From NCBI RefSeq assembly GCF_030506285.1, contig NZ_CP119422.1:2356001-2420000 (forward strand): a stretch of 64,000 nt of DNA. Direction: 5' to 3'. Position 1 is the stretch's first letter; every line of letters begins with the position of its first letter. This document shows, in pieces, positions 36,093 through 45,505 of the stretch. Under the pieces are notes generated by a model. That model had not been told where the DNA came from and did no database searches. It was given only the letters and a program-made list of their open reading frames with translations. Position numbers and translations under genes: made by a program. Origin of the DNA: Catalinimonas niigatensis. GTDB lineage: Bacteria > Bacteroidota > Bacteroidia > Cytophagales > Cyclobacteriaceae.

Positions 36093-36419
36093 ATGATAAA
36101 AGTTACCGACAAAGCAAAGGATAGAATTCATGCTTTGAAAACTGAAGAAGGATACACTGAGAATCATAACATCAGGGTATCTGTGAAGGGAGGCGGCTGC
36201 TCTGGTCTGATGTACGACCTGAACTTTGACAGCAAAGTAGAAGAGAGCGATAAGGTATTTGAAGACAAAGGTATTAAGATACTGGTAGATAAGAAGAGCC
36301 TGCTGTACCTTCTGGGTACCACACTGGATTTTTCCGACGGATTGAACGGCAAAGGATTCCAGTTTGTCAATCCTAACGCCAGCCGCACCTGTGGTTGCGG
36401 TGAAAGTTTTGCCGTCTAA
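36093..36419 (+). CDS. HesB/IscA-type iron-sulfur cluster assembly protein
   Basis: A 108-residue A-type carrier with three conserved cysteines: C36 in GGGCSG, and C100 and C102 in CGCGE. Length and pattern match IscA/ErpA/SufA, which deliver [Fe-S] clusters to target proteins. The sequence does not settle which subgroup it belongs to. It is monocistronic with its own terminator. Confidence 0.92.
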   Translation: MIKVTDKAKDRIHALKTEEGYTENHNIRVSVKGGGCSGLMYDLNFDSKVEESDKVFEDKGIKILVDKKSLLYLLGTTLDFSDGLNGKGFQFVNPNASRTCGCGESFAV

Positions 36420-36443
36420 AAATTTACTACATTTTATTCTTTT

Positions 36444-36481
36444 AGAGCCAAAGTCTTCACTGATTTTGGCTCTGTTTTTTT
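36444..36481 (+). terminator. Intrinsic terminator of the IscA-type gene
   Basis: AGAGCCAAA pairs with TTTGGCTCT around a 12-nt loop and is followed by a G then a T run. It lies 25 bp after the stop. Confidence 0.8.
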
Positions 36482-36512
36482 ATCCATCCATAGCTTGCTT
36501 TTCATGCATACG

Positions 36513-38135
36513 CTACCTGACATATTTGTTCCACAGCCCATAGCTTTCTTTGACAGGACCGCGAGGAATAGATAAAGCGGCTACTGCCAAACCAGCCACA
36601 GCCCCGCTGATGTTCAGCGCCAGGTTACTATCCTGCACCAACCAAGGTAGCACAGCTACGGCCAATCCCAGTAAGACATTGATATACCGCCCTATCCTCA
36701 CGACTTCTCCCATACAGATGACGGATACAACCACGATCAGCGACCCTCCCAGATGGTTGACATCAGCAGCGCTGGCTTCTATGCCTACACCAAAAACAGC
36801 AGGAGCACACATCAGCCAGATACCCAGCACAGTAGACACCACCAAAGTCCAGGGAAAGCTCATTCCCCAGATAGAAGCTTTGAATACCTTCCAGGGATGC
36901 TGAGGCAGCTCCATGATCTTCGGGCTACGCTCATCCATATTGTGTTCTATGGGCTTGCCACCTTTCCAGAATACTTTCCAGAACGAATCTCCTCTTTTTT
37001 TCGCCTGTACCATGTGCTGACCCATAGCCACTACTTCATCTATTTCCAGAGGAATCATGGGCAACATGACGGCGGCGGCCAGCAGGCAGAAAGTACACCA
37101 GTACCCAACTACTACTGGTTGCGAGATGACCAGGAAGATATGTACCAATCCCAGGGGAATGACCAGTATGCCAAAGAAGGTCACCATCCAGGGCATGGTA
37201 CGCCAGCGGGTAGGCGCACCCATCCAGCCCATCAGAAACTCAAAAGTATAGGCCAAAGCGCCCATGCCTCCATCTGAAACAGGTAAGGAGTGCGACATAT
37301 TGGAGTCGAGCACCAGACGGCTACCTTCTCCGAAGAAAGGGTCCCAGATCTGATCAATGTACCCTAGCTGATAAGCTCCCAAATAACGGGAAACCATCCA
37401 ACCAATAAAACCAGCCACAATCATGATCCAGCGCTGAGGCCAGCTGGAAGGATTGTAACTCCAGCCGGGCGGTACCTCTGAGCCCATCTTCATATAGGTG
37501 ATCATGTTGGGCATACCGGGAATCAGAATGGTGAGTCCAATGACCAGGACGCCTACCAACGTATCGTTGATGTAAGCCGCTGCGTTGGGTGCCCAGAAAA
37601 CGAGCGGTGCAATGCTGAGCCATACCCCTACAAAACAGCAGATCCACATACTCACCGGACGATTAGGTGTAAGAGAACGCCAACCAAAAAAGATCAGCAG
37701 CAAACCGCTGATGATGTCGCTCCAGGTCATGATGGCAGCTCTCTGTGATAAAGAAAGCCATATTTCGCGTCCCCCGCTGGGCTCAGCCATGGATTGGGCA
37801 TAGCTGAAGGTCAGAGGCGACAGTACCATCCAGAAACCCAGCATCACCAGCATCCAGTAGACCCAAAGCGTTTGCATATGGTGCATGTGCAGCATTTGCA
37901 TACGCTGGTCATGGCTCATCATCTGATGCCCGCCTCCATGCTGCTGATGCTCCTCACTTTTGCTATGCTGATCGTCTTGTTGCTTGTCCTGCTGCTTTTG
38001 ATGGTGCTGGCGAATCTGATTTTCTGCCATGGGACGACTTACGCCCCGCATTGCCATACCGCCCTGTTTAGGCTTTTGTTTCTTTTTAGACTGCTGACCT
38101 TTGTTTCTATCTCTGTTTTCGTCGTCCTCTTTCAT
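36513..38135 (-). CDS. Multi-pass SPW/VKOR-like membrane protein with His/Met-rich N-terminus
   Basis: A 540-residue protein. Residues 40-90 are rich in His, Gln and Met (HMHHMQT, QHGGGHQMM), a plausible metal-binding tail. Residues about 90-210 contain SPW-like repeats (VLSPLTFSY; SIAPLVFW). The middle (about 295-370) holds a WCTFC thiol motif at 346-350 within membrane helices, like vitamin K epoxide reductase family proteins. A second SPW-like repeat pair follows (about 425-525). A role in membrane thiol redox or metal handling is possible but unproven. The next gene downstream on the same strand is unrelated; the Cys-rich gene lies 170 bp upstream. Confidence 0.7.
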   Translation of the reverse strand: MKEDDENRDRNKGQQSKKKQKPKQGGMAMRGVSRPMAENQIRQHHQKQQDKQQDDQHSKSEEHQQHGGGHQMMSHDQRMQMLHMHHMQTLWVYWMLVMLGFWMVLSPLTFSYAQSMAEPSGGREIWLSLSQRAAIMTWSDIISGLLLIFFGWRSLTPNRPVSMWICCFVGVWLSIAPLVFWAPNAAAYINDTLVGVLVIGLTILIPGMPNMITYMKMGSEVPPGWSYNPSSWPQRWIMIVAGFIGWMVSRYLGAYQLGYIDQIWDPFFGEGSRLVLDSNMSHSLPVSDGGMGALAYTFEFLMGWMGAPTRWRTMPWMVTFFGILVIPLGLVHIFLVISQPVVVGYWCTFCLLAAAVMLPMIPLEIDEVVAMGQHMVQAKKRGDSFWKVFWKGGKPIEHNMDERSPKIMELPQHPWKVFKASIWGMSFPWTLVVSTVLGIWLMCAPAVFGVGIEASAADVNHLGGSLIVVVSVICMGEVVRIGRYINVLLGLAVAVLPWLVQDSNLALNISGAVAGLAVAALSIPRGPVKESYGLWNKYVR

Positions 38136-38304
38136 ACGTTGGGATAGTTAAAAAATAGAAAGATGAATTGGGTCAGAAATGATAATTTATCACTTCTGAC
38201 CTTAATAAGCATCTGATGACTCACACAAACAGTAGAATCTTCAGACTCTATTAGTAATGAAGAGCAGGATACAGCAAGATCTTACTTGCGTCCCAGTAAC
38301 TTTA

Positions 38305-38637
38305 CTAAGCGTGTATATTCAAATAACTCTCACAAGCCTCTTCGCAGGCACGACAAGCTTTGGCACAAGCCTGGCAGTGATCCATTTTGTGCTGGGCACA
38401 TTCATCGCCACATTCTTTGCACAACTTCTGGCAAAACTCTATTGCTTCCCTGACATGCTGGCTTTGTCTGGATACAAAATTAATGGCCTGTATGCAGGAA
38501 TCTGCGCAATCGCGGTCGGTACGGATGCAGTCCACCATCATGGCAATGTCGTCTTCATTGAGGCATTGGTCAGCACAATACTGGCAGGCAGATGCGCAAT
38601 CTGCTAGTTTTTGGATGAATTCTTTATGTTCTCTCAT
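38305..38637 (-). CDS. Four-helix bundle copper-binding protein (Csp-like)
   Basis: A protein of about 110 residues from the chosen ATG at 38637 with sixteen cysteines arranged as CxxxC and CxxC along helices (CASACQYCADQC, CRACEEAC). This matches the Csp/DUF326 copper-storage family, whose helices bind many Cu(I) ions through thiolates. No signal peptide is visible, which points to a cytosolic Csp3-like form. A longer start at 38667 would add an unlike N-terminus. It is 170 bp upstream of the SPW-VKOR gene on the same strand. Confidence 0.85.
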   Translation of the reverse strand: MREHKEFIQKLADCASACQYCADQCLNEDDIAMMVDCIRTDRDCADSCIQAINFVSRQSQHVREAIEFCQKLCKECGDECAQHKMDHCQACAKACRACEEACESYLNIHA

Positions 38638-39053
38638 GGTAAAAAAATAGTTTGATGAAAAGATCAAAAAATATGATTTTCGCCCGGTCCTATCTTATCA
38701 GGACATGGTTTAATATACAAAAAAATTACGCTTTTGCATACTAAATAATAAAAGGTATAGGTTAATGCTTTGTTTCAGAATCACCAGCTTAAGGAGTAGC
38801 AGATCTCATAATAAGCATTTCTTACTAGGCTTAGTGAATCGTTTTCCACAGAAATGAAAAGCAGATGTTCTCTTTCTCAAAACTATACTTTCATCTCAGG
38901 CATATCAGTTATATAAAAGGATGTCTGGCAGCATATGGACCATGAATTAAAAATAAGTATAAAGGTTTCTCACATCTCAGAAGGTCTATGGATGCAGGCT
39001 AAAAATTTGTTACATTAGACCGTATCGCCATATTGAAATCACAAACAACAGCT
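38638..39053. other. Intergenic stretch, divergent genes
   Basis: About 415 bp between the Cys-rich gene (leftward) and the FG-GAP lipoprotein gene (rightward). It is AT-rich, with no repeat, RNA or convincing promoter pair seen. Confidence 0.4.
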
Positions 39054-42000
39054 ATGATTATGTATTCGTTTTGGAGAGACTGTACAGCTACAGCAGCATT
39101 ATTGATGTTGCTGACTTCCTGCAACAGCAGTTCTGACAAACCAACCCTCTTTGAAGCGGTTGCTCCGGAAGAAAGCGGAATCACCTTTATCAACCAGATT
39201 GTAGAAAACGATAGCCTGAATGTCATTGACTATGCTTACATCTATAATGGCGGAGGTTTGGGCGTGGGCGACGTCAACAATGATGGACTGAAGGACCTCT
39301 TCTTCGCAGGAAATATGGTAGACAACAAGCTGTATCTGAACAAAGGGAAAGCATCCGGTCATTTTGAGTTTGAAGATATCAGCGAGCAGGCAGGCATCAA
39401 TATCAACCGCTGGTGTACCGGCGTAGCCATGGTAGACATCAATCAGGATGGACATCTGGATATCTACGTCAGTGTCGCCAACAAATTTAACCGCGAAGCC
39501 AGCCGTAATCTGCTCTATGTCAACAATGGTGATGGTATCCCAACTTTTACCGAAATGGCCAAGGCTTACGGTTTGGACGATAATGGCTATTCTACCCAGG
39601 CGGCTTTTTTTGATTATGACAAAGATGGGGATCTGGACATGTACCTGCTCACCAATGGCATGGAACCCTTTAACCATAACAATACCCGGCCCAAGAAGAT
39701 CGTCGGAGAAGGGGTCAGCAATGATAAAATGTATCGCAATGACACCCCCCTCGTTCCCCCCTCAAGGGGGGAAGATAGGGGGGTGTCATTTACTGATATT
39801 ACAAAAGAAGCGGGCATTCTCAAAGAAGGCTATGGATTGGGTATTACGGTCAATGACATCAATCAGGATGGCTGGCCGGATGTATATGCTGCCAACGACT
39901 TCATCACCAACGACCTGATGTGGATGAACAATGGTCAACAGGACTCCCTCATCACATTTTCAGATAAAGCTCCCGATTACCTCAAACACCAGACCCACAA
40001 TGGTATGGGTACCGACATTGCCGACTACAACAATGATGGTTTGGTAGACATCATTGTGCTGGATATGCTTCCGGAAGACAATCAAAGGCAGAAAAGTATG
40101 CTGGCCAAGCCGAATTATGAAAAGTTTGAGCTGACACTGGATCTGAATTATACGCCACAATACATGCGCAATACCTTGCAACTCAACAATGGTATGGCTC
40201 CGGATGGCAGTATGTCTTTCAGTGAGATAGGACAACTGGCTGGGGTATACAAAACCGACTGGAGCTGGAGTGCGCTCTTTGCTGACTATGACAACGACGG
40301 CTACCGCGACCTTTTGATTACCAATGGTTATGTGCGGGATGTGACCGACCTGGACTACATCATGTACCAGTCATCCGCCTCTCAGTTTGGCACGCAGGAA
40401 AGCCGCAAAGCCAGTGTCAAAGAGCTGGCGTCCAAACTCAAGGAGGCCAAAATTCATAACTATATCTACCGCAACAATCATGACCTCACTTTTGAAGATC
40501 AGTCGGAGGAATGGGGAATCGCTACGCCTTCCTTTTCCAACGGCACCGTATTCGCTGACCTGGACAATGATGGCGACCTGGACCTGGTGATGAACAATAT
40601 CAATGATCCGGCTTTTGTCTACGAGAATAAGGCTGAATCCAAAGGAAATCATTTTCTGAAGATCAAGCTGAAAGGTTCGGCGCACAACCAGGCAGGCCTG
40701 GGGGCCAAGATCACCCTTTGGTACGATGGTCAGCAGCAGTATCATTACCATACCATTTACCGGGGTTACAAATCCACGGTGGATGCCGACCCTCATTTTG
40801 GCTTAGGGCAGTATATTCAGGTGGATTCGCTTTGGATCGTATGGCCGGACGGAAAGAGTCAGAAGCTGCAAAATGTCAAAGCAGATCAGACCCTGGCTTT
40901 AGCCTATACCGATGCAGTGGATCAAAAACTTCCTGAAGCTGACGAAGTTCAGCTCTTGCTGGAACGGACAGATGACCAGATAGACCTGGACTATAAACAC
41001 CAGGAAAATGACTTTATTGATTTCAGGTACCAGACGCTGCTTCCCCGCATGTACTCTCAGGACGGCCCAGCCCTTGCCATTGGTGATATCAACGGAGATG
41101 GGCGGGATGATTTTTATGTGGGAGGAGCCAAAGACTTTGCCAGTACATTTTTCACCCAGCTTGCGGATGGTAGTTTTGAACAAAAAAATTTGGAAGACGC
41201 CATCAACAGTGAAGATATGGGTGCTCTATTCTTTGATGCAGATCAGGATGGTGACCTGGATTTGTATGTAGTCAGCGGCGGCAATGAATACCATGAAAAG
41301 CATGAGGCCTATCAGGACCGACTTTACCTCAATGATGGACAGGGAAATTTTAGTCGTGAAGATCAGGCTCTGCCAAAAATGCTCAGTAGCGGCTCCTGTG
41401 TTGTGGCTGCCGATTACGATCAGGATGGTGATCTGGATTTGTTTGTGGGTGGACGGCTGCGTCCGCAACAGTACCCTCTGCCTCCCCGATCTTATCTGCT
41501 GCGCAATGAGGGGGGTAAGTTTACGGATGTTACCGCAGAAGTGGCTCCTGCCCTGGAAAATATCGGACTGGTCACCTCTGCCCTCTGGAGTGACTATGAT
41601 GCTGATGGAAAAGCAGACCTGATAGTTACCGGAGAATGGATGCCCATCACTTTTCTGCATAACGAAGGCGACAGCTTTAAAAATATGACTGCCGAAACAG
41701 CCCTGCCCAACACTTCAGGCTGGTGGAACAGCCTGCTGGCAGGAGACTTTGACCATGATGGCGATATGGATTATGTAGCCGGAAATCTGGGATTAAACAG
41801 CAATTACAAAGCTTCCGAACAGCAGCCGGTAAGCATTTATGTCAAAGATTTTGATCAGAACAATACGATTGACCCTATCATGGCGCACTATATCATGGGA
41901 GAAGAATATCCCGCACCTTCCCGCGATGCTTTGATTGGACAGATTGCAGATATGCGGCGTAAGTTTCCCCGCTTTGAAATGTACGGTCAGGCCCACTTTT

Positions 42001-42662
42001 CTGATGTTTTTACCGAGCAGGAGTTAGAAGGCGCTTATGTACTCAAAAGCAAACGCATGGAAAGCAGCTACCTGGAAAACCTGGGCAATGGAAAATTCAA
42101 CATCAGAGCACTCCCTTTAGAAGCACAGTTTGCTCCAATCTATGGCATGCTGGCAGAGGATGTCAATGCGGACGGCCATCTGGACTTGCTGTGTGTAGGC
42201 AACTCTTATGCGACTGAAATCCAAAGTGGCTGGTATGATGCCGGGATCGGCAACGTGCTTTTAGGTAATGGAAAAGGAGGCTTTATGCCTGCGAGCATGC
42301 AGGAAAGCGGTTTCTATGTAGACAGCGATGCCAGAGCGATGGTAGCTTTGATGGGTAAAGATCAACAACTTCATTATATCATCTCCTCCAATGCCGACAG
42401 TTTGAAAGCTTTCACTCCTCAGCGTTCTATGACTGAGATGATGATTATTCCTTTAGAGGCAGATGACTTTTATGCCACAGTAGAGCTCAAAGATGGAAGT
42501 CGCTATCGTCAGGAGTTTCACTATGGAGAGAGTTATTTATCGCAATCTACCCGCAATTTCTGTATAAGTCGGGCCAATCTGGAAAAGATTACGATTCATA
42601 GCTATCAGGGAGATAGCCGTGAAGTTAGACCAGCATCTGAAGTTTTGAGCCAGCAGCGCTAA
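39054..42662 (+). CDS. FG-GAP/VCBS repeat lipoprotein with ASPIC/UnbV domains
   Basis: A protein of about 1,200 residues. A signal segment ends LLTSC, so it is lipid-anchored and surface-exposed. It contains repeated FG-GAP/VCBS motifs (DVNNDG, DINQDGH, DYDKDGDLD) that bind calcium and build a beta-propeller, and an ASPIC/UnbV segment near residues 540-620. The chosen ATG at 39054 replaces a TTG at 39033. Near residue 240 it carries a palindromic in-frame insert (39738-39790) encoding about sixteen extra residues. It probably acts in extracellular glycan or protein binding near the SusC/SusD pair. The true ligand is unknown. Confidence 0.85.
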   Translation: MIMYSFWRDCTATAALLMLLTSCNSSSDKPTLFEAVAPEESGITFINQIVENDSLNVIDYAYIYNGGGLGVGDVNNDGLKDLFFAGNMVDNKLYLNKGKASGHFEFEDISEQAGININRWCTGVAMVDINQDGHLDIYVSVANKFNREASRNLLYVNNGDGIPTFTEMAKAYGLDDNGYSTQAAFFDYDKDGDLDMYLLTNGMEPFNHNNTRPKKIVGEGVSNDKMYRNDTPLVPPSRGEDRGVSFTDITKEAGILKEGYGLGITVNDINQDGWPDVYAANDFITNDLMWMNNGQQDSLITFSDKAPDYLKHQTHNGMGTDIADYNNDGLVDIIVLDMLPEDNQRQKSMLAKPNYEKFELTLDLNYTPQYMRNTLQLNNGMAPDGSMSFSEIGQLAGVYKTDWSWSALFADYDNDGYRDLLITNGYVRDVTDLDYIMYQSSASQFGTQESRKASVKELASKLKEAKIHNYIYRNNHDLTFEDQSEEWGIATPSFSNGTVFADLDNDGDLDLVMNNINDPAFVYENKAESKGNHFLKIKLKGSAHNQAGLGAKITLWYDGQQQYHYHTIYRGYKSTVDADPHFGLGQYIQVDSLWIVWPDGKSQKLQNVKADQTLALAYTDAVDQKLPEADEVQLLLERTDDQIDLDYKHQENDFIDFRYQTLLPRMYSQDGPALAIGDINGDGRDDFYVGGAKDFASTFFTQLADGSFEQKNLEDAINSEDMGALFFDADQDGDLDLYVVSGGNEYHEKHEAYQDRLYLNDGQGNFSREDQALPKMLSSGSCVVAADYDQDGDLDLFVGGRLRPQQYPLPPRSYLLRNEGGKFTDVTAEVAPALENIGLVTSALWSDYDADGKADLIVTGEWMPITFLHNEGDSFKNMTAETALPNTSGWWNSLLAGDFDHDGDMDYVAGNLGLNSNYKASEQQPVSIYVKDFDQNNTIDPIMAHYIMGEEYPAPSRDALIGQIADMRRKFPRFEMYGQAHFSDVFTEQELEGAYVLKSKRMESSYLENLGNGKFNIRALPLEAQFAPIYGMLAEDVNADGHLDLLCVGNSYATEIQSGWYDAGIGNVLLGNGKGGFMPASMQESGFYVDSDARAMVALMGKDQQLHYIISSNADSLKAFTPQRSMTEMMIIPLEADDFYATVELKDGSRYRQEFHYGESYLSQSTRNFCISRANLEKITIHSYQGDSREVRPASEVLSQQR
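39738..39790. repeat. Palindromic coding insert
   Basis: AATGACACCCCCC at 39738-39750 is the exact inverted repeat of 39778-39790. The middle forms an imperfect hairpin (CCCCCCTCAAGGGGGG). The block is translated as TPLVPPSRGEDRGV between YRND and SFTDITKEAG, where other FG-GAP repeats have only a few residues. It resembles the palindromic sequences that insert in-frame in other bacterial genomes. Confidence 0.8.
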
Positions 42663-42880
42663 TAAAAACGAATCAAATTTCTTAAAAGGCCTATTGAAAA
42701 TATCTTGTGAATAGTTCAAAAAACCACTTTCACAATAAATATCATATTTTCGTGGCTTAATTCTGACTAGGAAAATATAAATCCTTAGTCAAATCAATAG
42801 CGATCTCAGATGGACACTCAGTTTACACGGCTGCCTATTTATTTCTCTCATCGTGTTTGTAAACTGTCGGCAGGAATAAT

Positions 42881-43814
42881 TTAGGCGGGAAGATGACGAG
42901 CATGGGTAGCATTGATCTTTAAAGGTGTCATCTTGATAGGCTCATATCCTTCTTCTCCTTCTGTGATCCTGATCCATTGATTTACATCCAAATCTTTGAA
43001 TGTCTGAGTTTTACCTGATCTATCCCAGATGATTGAGAGACTATCCACCTGCTCTGTCTTTCCCAATCCAATCTGCGCAAGCAAGGGAGAGCAGCCAAAA
43101 CTTACTCCTGAATTGATCTCTCTGATAGTTTGTCGCTGCCTGCCCTCTTCAGAAATGCTTATGATCAGCTTACTGCCAATAGCCGAATGGTTGTTTTTTT
43201 TCCAGCAGCTTTATTGTAATCCAATGATTTACATTCCGGTGGTGCCCCACACGATAGGGACCATCACGTCCAGGTAATTATCATTGTTAAAATCGTCTAC
43301 TACACAGCCACCGGAGAGTCCGTTGACATCTAAACCCAGTTGAGGAGTCATGAAATGTTTTCAGAGGATAATCCGATTGCAGTGCACTTTCCGGGATCAG
43401 CCATTCTTCCGGCACCTGTTCAGGATATTTGCCGAACGTCATGTAGGCTACATTGAGCAGCCAGCGGCTATGCAGATCCTATGGATTTTCCTCAAGTATC
43501 TGCTCTAGTAAAGCGATTGCTTTGGTAGAAACCTGCGGTAGCTCATGGAATTCGTCTTGCTGAATCGGAAAGATGCAGGAAGCTGCCCAGGGTTTGATGA
43601 TACAATTCTGTTGCTCTCCCAACCTGAGATATGCCAGTGCAAGCAGGTCGTCAATGCGGTCTTCATCATAATCCGAAAGCCCGGGAATGACCAGTTGCGT
43701 AGTATGCAGATTCCGGAGTTCTTCCAGCATCTGAATAGCCTTCTGTGTCTGGCCGCCATACAGGAGCACCTCTGCTTTTTGTATTTTGAGCGGTGTGCTC
43801 AAAATTTTTTCCAT
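42881..43814 (-). pseudogene. Decayed CRTAC1-like (TPR plus FG-GAP/ASPIC) gene
   Basis: Remnants of one coding sequence are spread over frames. The N-terminal TPR part (43479-43814, ending ILEENP) is interrupted by an in-frame TAG at 43479-43481, after which the frame continues as HSRWLLNVAYMTFGKYPEQV. A frameshift near 43360 then moves the reading to MTPQLGLDVNGLSGG. A large internal deletion removes the FG-GAP body, and the ASPIC end survives at 42881-43200 (ISEEGRQRQTIRE, FGCSPLLAQIGLGKTEQ). It points the same way as SusC/SusD and follows them, so it may be a former third gene of that operon. Confidence 0.8.
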
Positions 43815-43914
43815 CTCTGAGGCTTATTCTTTACAAGCATTCAATCACAGAATACTTATCAGAAAGCAGATGAATAACCTCATTTTTTGTGACTCTAAAA
43901 ACGGTAAGAAACCA

Positions 43915-43940
43915 AAAAAGCCCTTCAAAATGAAGGGCTT
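43915..43940 (-). terminator. Terminator downstream of susD
   Basis: On the minus strand AAGCCCTTC pairs with GAAGGGCTT around an 8-nt loop and runs into TTTTTT. It lies 28 bp beyond the susD-like stop and before the decayed CRTAC1 gene. Confidence 0.85.
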
Positions 43941-43968
43941 AATTTAGATTTATTGATTGTCAAAAACT

Positions 43969-45468
43969 TTAGTATCCGGGATTCTGGTCAGCATTGGTAA
44001 GGGCACTGTTGTTATCAATCTCTGAAAAAGGAAGTGGTAAGAGGTCATGTCTGGACTGAAAAGCCGGAATAGGCTCTGAGTCCAGTTTTCCTGCCCTTCT
44101 CCAACGGCGAATGTCCCGGTTGCGGATTTGTTCTCCTGCCAGTTCTACTCTGCGCTCATGCACAATAGCGTCAAACATTTGATCCTGAGAACCAGTAGGA
44201 TATTCCGCAGTAGGATAAGGAGGCATATCTACGCTAGGCCTTGCCCTCACCTGATTGATGTATGGTAGTGCTGCTGCTGGTCCACTTAGCTCATTTTCTA
44301 CCTCGGCCATCATCAGCAATACATCCGCATAACGGATCACCCTAAAGTTGATACCCGATTCAGAATTTTCCTGGGTACGTTTGTAAATCATCTGGTATTT
44401 TTTCCAACTGGGTTTGGTAATATCTCCCTGTACGTCCGTTTCTGTCAATACATTGTCTCCGTTATTAAAAGGATCGCCAATCCGGTAGAATGAATTGGTG
44501 TTACGTGGATCATTAGGCTCAAATTCAGCTACTACTCCATCTGAGGGAATGACGTTTCTCCAGGCATTGGGTCCGTACTCCTGTCCACGAAAGGTAACTT
44601 CGGCTATGCCTGCTCCATCTCCGTTCCAGGCACCACCGGCGCCAAATTCCGTAGAAAACTGTACTTCAAAGATAGACTCTGCATTATTCTCATTCTCTTC
44701 CCGGAAGTTGTCTATAAAATCATCTACCAGGCTGTATTCTCCTGAATTGATCACTTCCAGCAAAGGGCCACGTGCTGCTTCGTAGTTTCCTCTGAATAGG
44801 TGTATTTTACCTTGCAAGGCCTGTGCTGCCCCCTCAGTGGCTCTGCCCAAATCTCCATCACTATAGCTTGATTTAGGAGGTAAATTTTGTTCGGCAATCT
44901 GCAAATCGGCAAAAATAAGATCGTATACCTCATTTTCAGAAGATGCGCGGGGCGTACCATCCTGGCTTACTGCCGGTTCGGTATTCAAAGGCACTGGTCC
45001 CCAGAGGCTCACCAATTCAAAATAAGCCCAGGCTCTGAGAAAATGAGCTTCTCCTTTAATCCTTGTCTTGAGGGCATCACTTACGTTGGTCGCTTCGTCA
45101 ATATTCTGGATGACAAAGTTAGCACGCAGTACGATGCGATACATACCCGTCCAGACCGCATTAATTAATGGATTGGAGCCGTCAAAAGCATAGTTCAATA
45201 TCAGCGCTCTGGGAGCTTCCAGTTGTGCACCGCCCGACTGATTGTCATCAGAGAGCAGATCGTGCAGGAAGAAGTACTCACGATTATACAAATTGTTGGC
45301 CTGTAGAGCTGCATATACCGCATTAATAGCTGCCAGCGCCTGATCTTCGGAACGGAAGAAAGTAGCGGTAGAAAGCTGTGCGGGATTGTCTTTATCTAGA
45401 ATCTCATCATTACATGATGAAAAGAATAAGAAAAAGACGCTTAGTGTTAAAATTATTTTTGATTTCAT
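43969..45468 (-). CDS. SusD/RagB nutrient-binding lipoprotein
   Basis: A 499-residue surface lipoprotein (signal ending FFSSC, lipobox C near 19) with the SusD helical TPR-like N-terminal half and a RagB-type C-terminal region including IRNRDIRRWRRAG. It caps the SusC channel and binds oligosaccharides outside the cell. It lies 37 bp downstream of susC, ordered susC-susD as is usual. The cargo is unknown, since no polysaccharide-degrading gene clearly belongs to the unit. Confidence 0.92.
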   Translation of the reverse strand: MKSKIILTLSVFFLFFSSCNDEILDKDNPAQLSTATFFRSEDQALAAINAVYAALQANNLYNREYFFLHDLLSDDNQSGGAQLEAPRALILNYAFDGSNPLINAVWTGMYRIVLRANFVIQNIDEATNVSDALKTRIKGEAHFLRAWAYFELVSLWGPVPLNTEPAVSQDGTPRASSENEVYDLIFADLQIAEQNLPPKSSYSDGDLGRATEGAAQALQGKIHLFRGNYEAARGPLLEVINSGEYSLVDDFIDNFREENENNAESIFEVQFSTEFGAGGAWNGDGAGIAEVTFRGQEYGPNAWRNVIPSDGVVAEFEPNDPRNTNSFYRIGDPFNNGDNVLTETDVQGDITKPSWKKYQMIYKRTQENSESGINFRVIRYADVLLMMAEVENELSGPAAALPYINQVRARPSVDMPPYPTAEYPTGSQDQMFDAIVHERRVELAGEQIRNRDIRRWRRAGKLDSEPIPAFQSRHDLLPLPFSEIDNNSALTNADQNPGY

Positions 45469-45505
45469 ATGAATTTCACTTTTTCTGGTAAGACTTATTT
45501 ACTGC

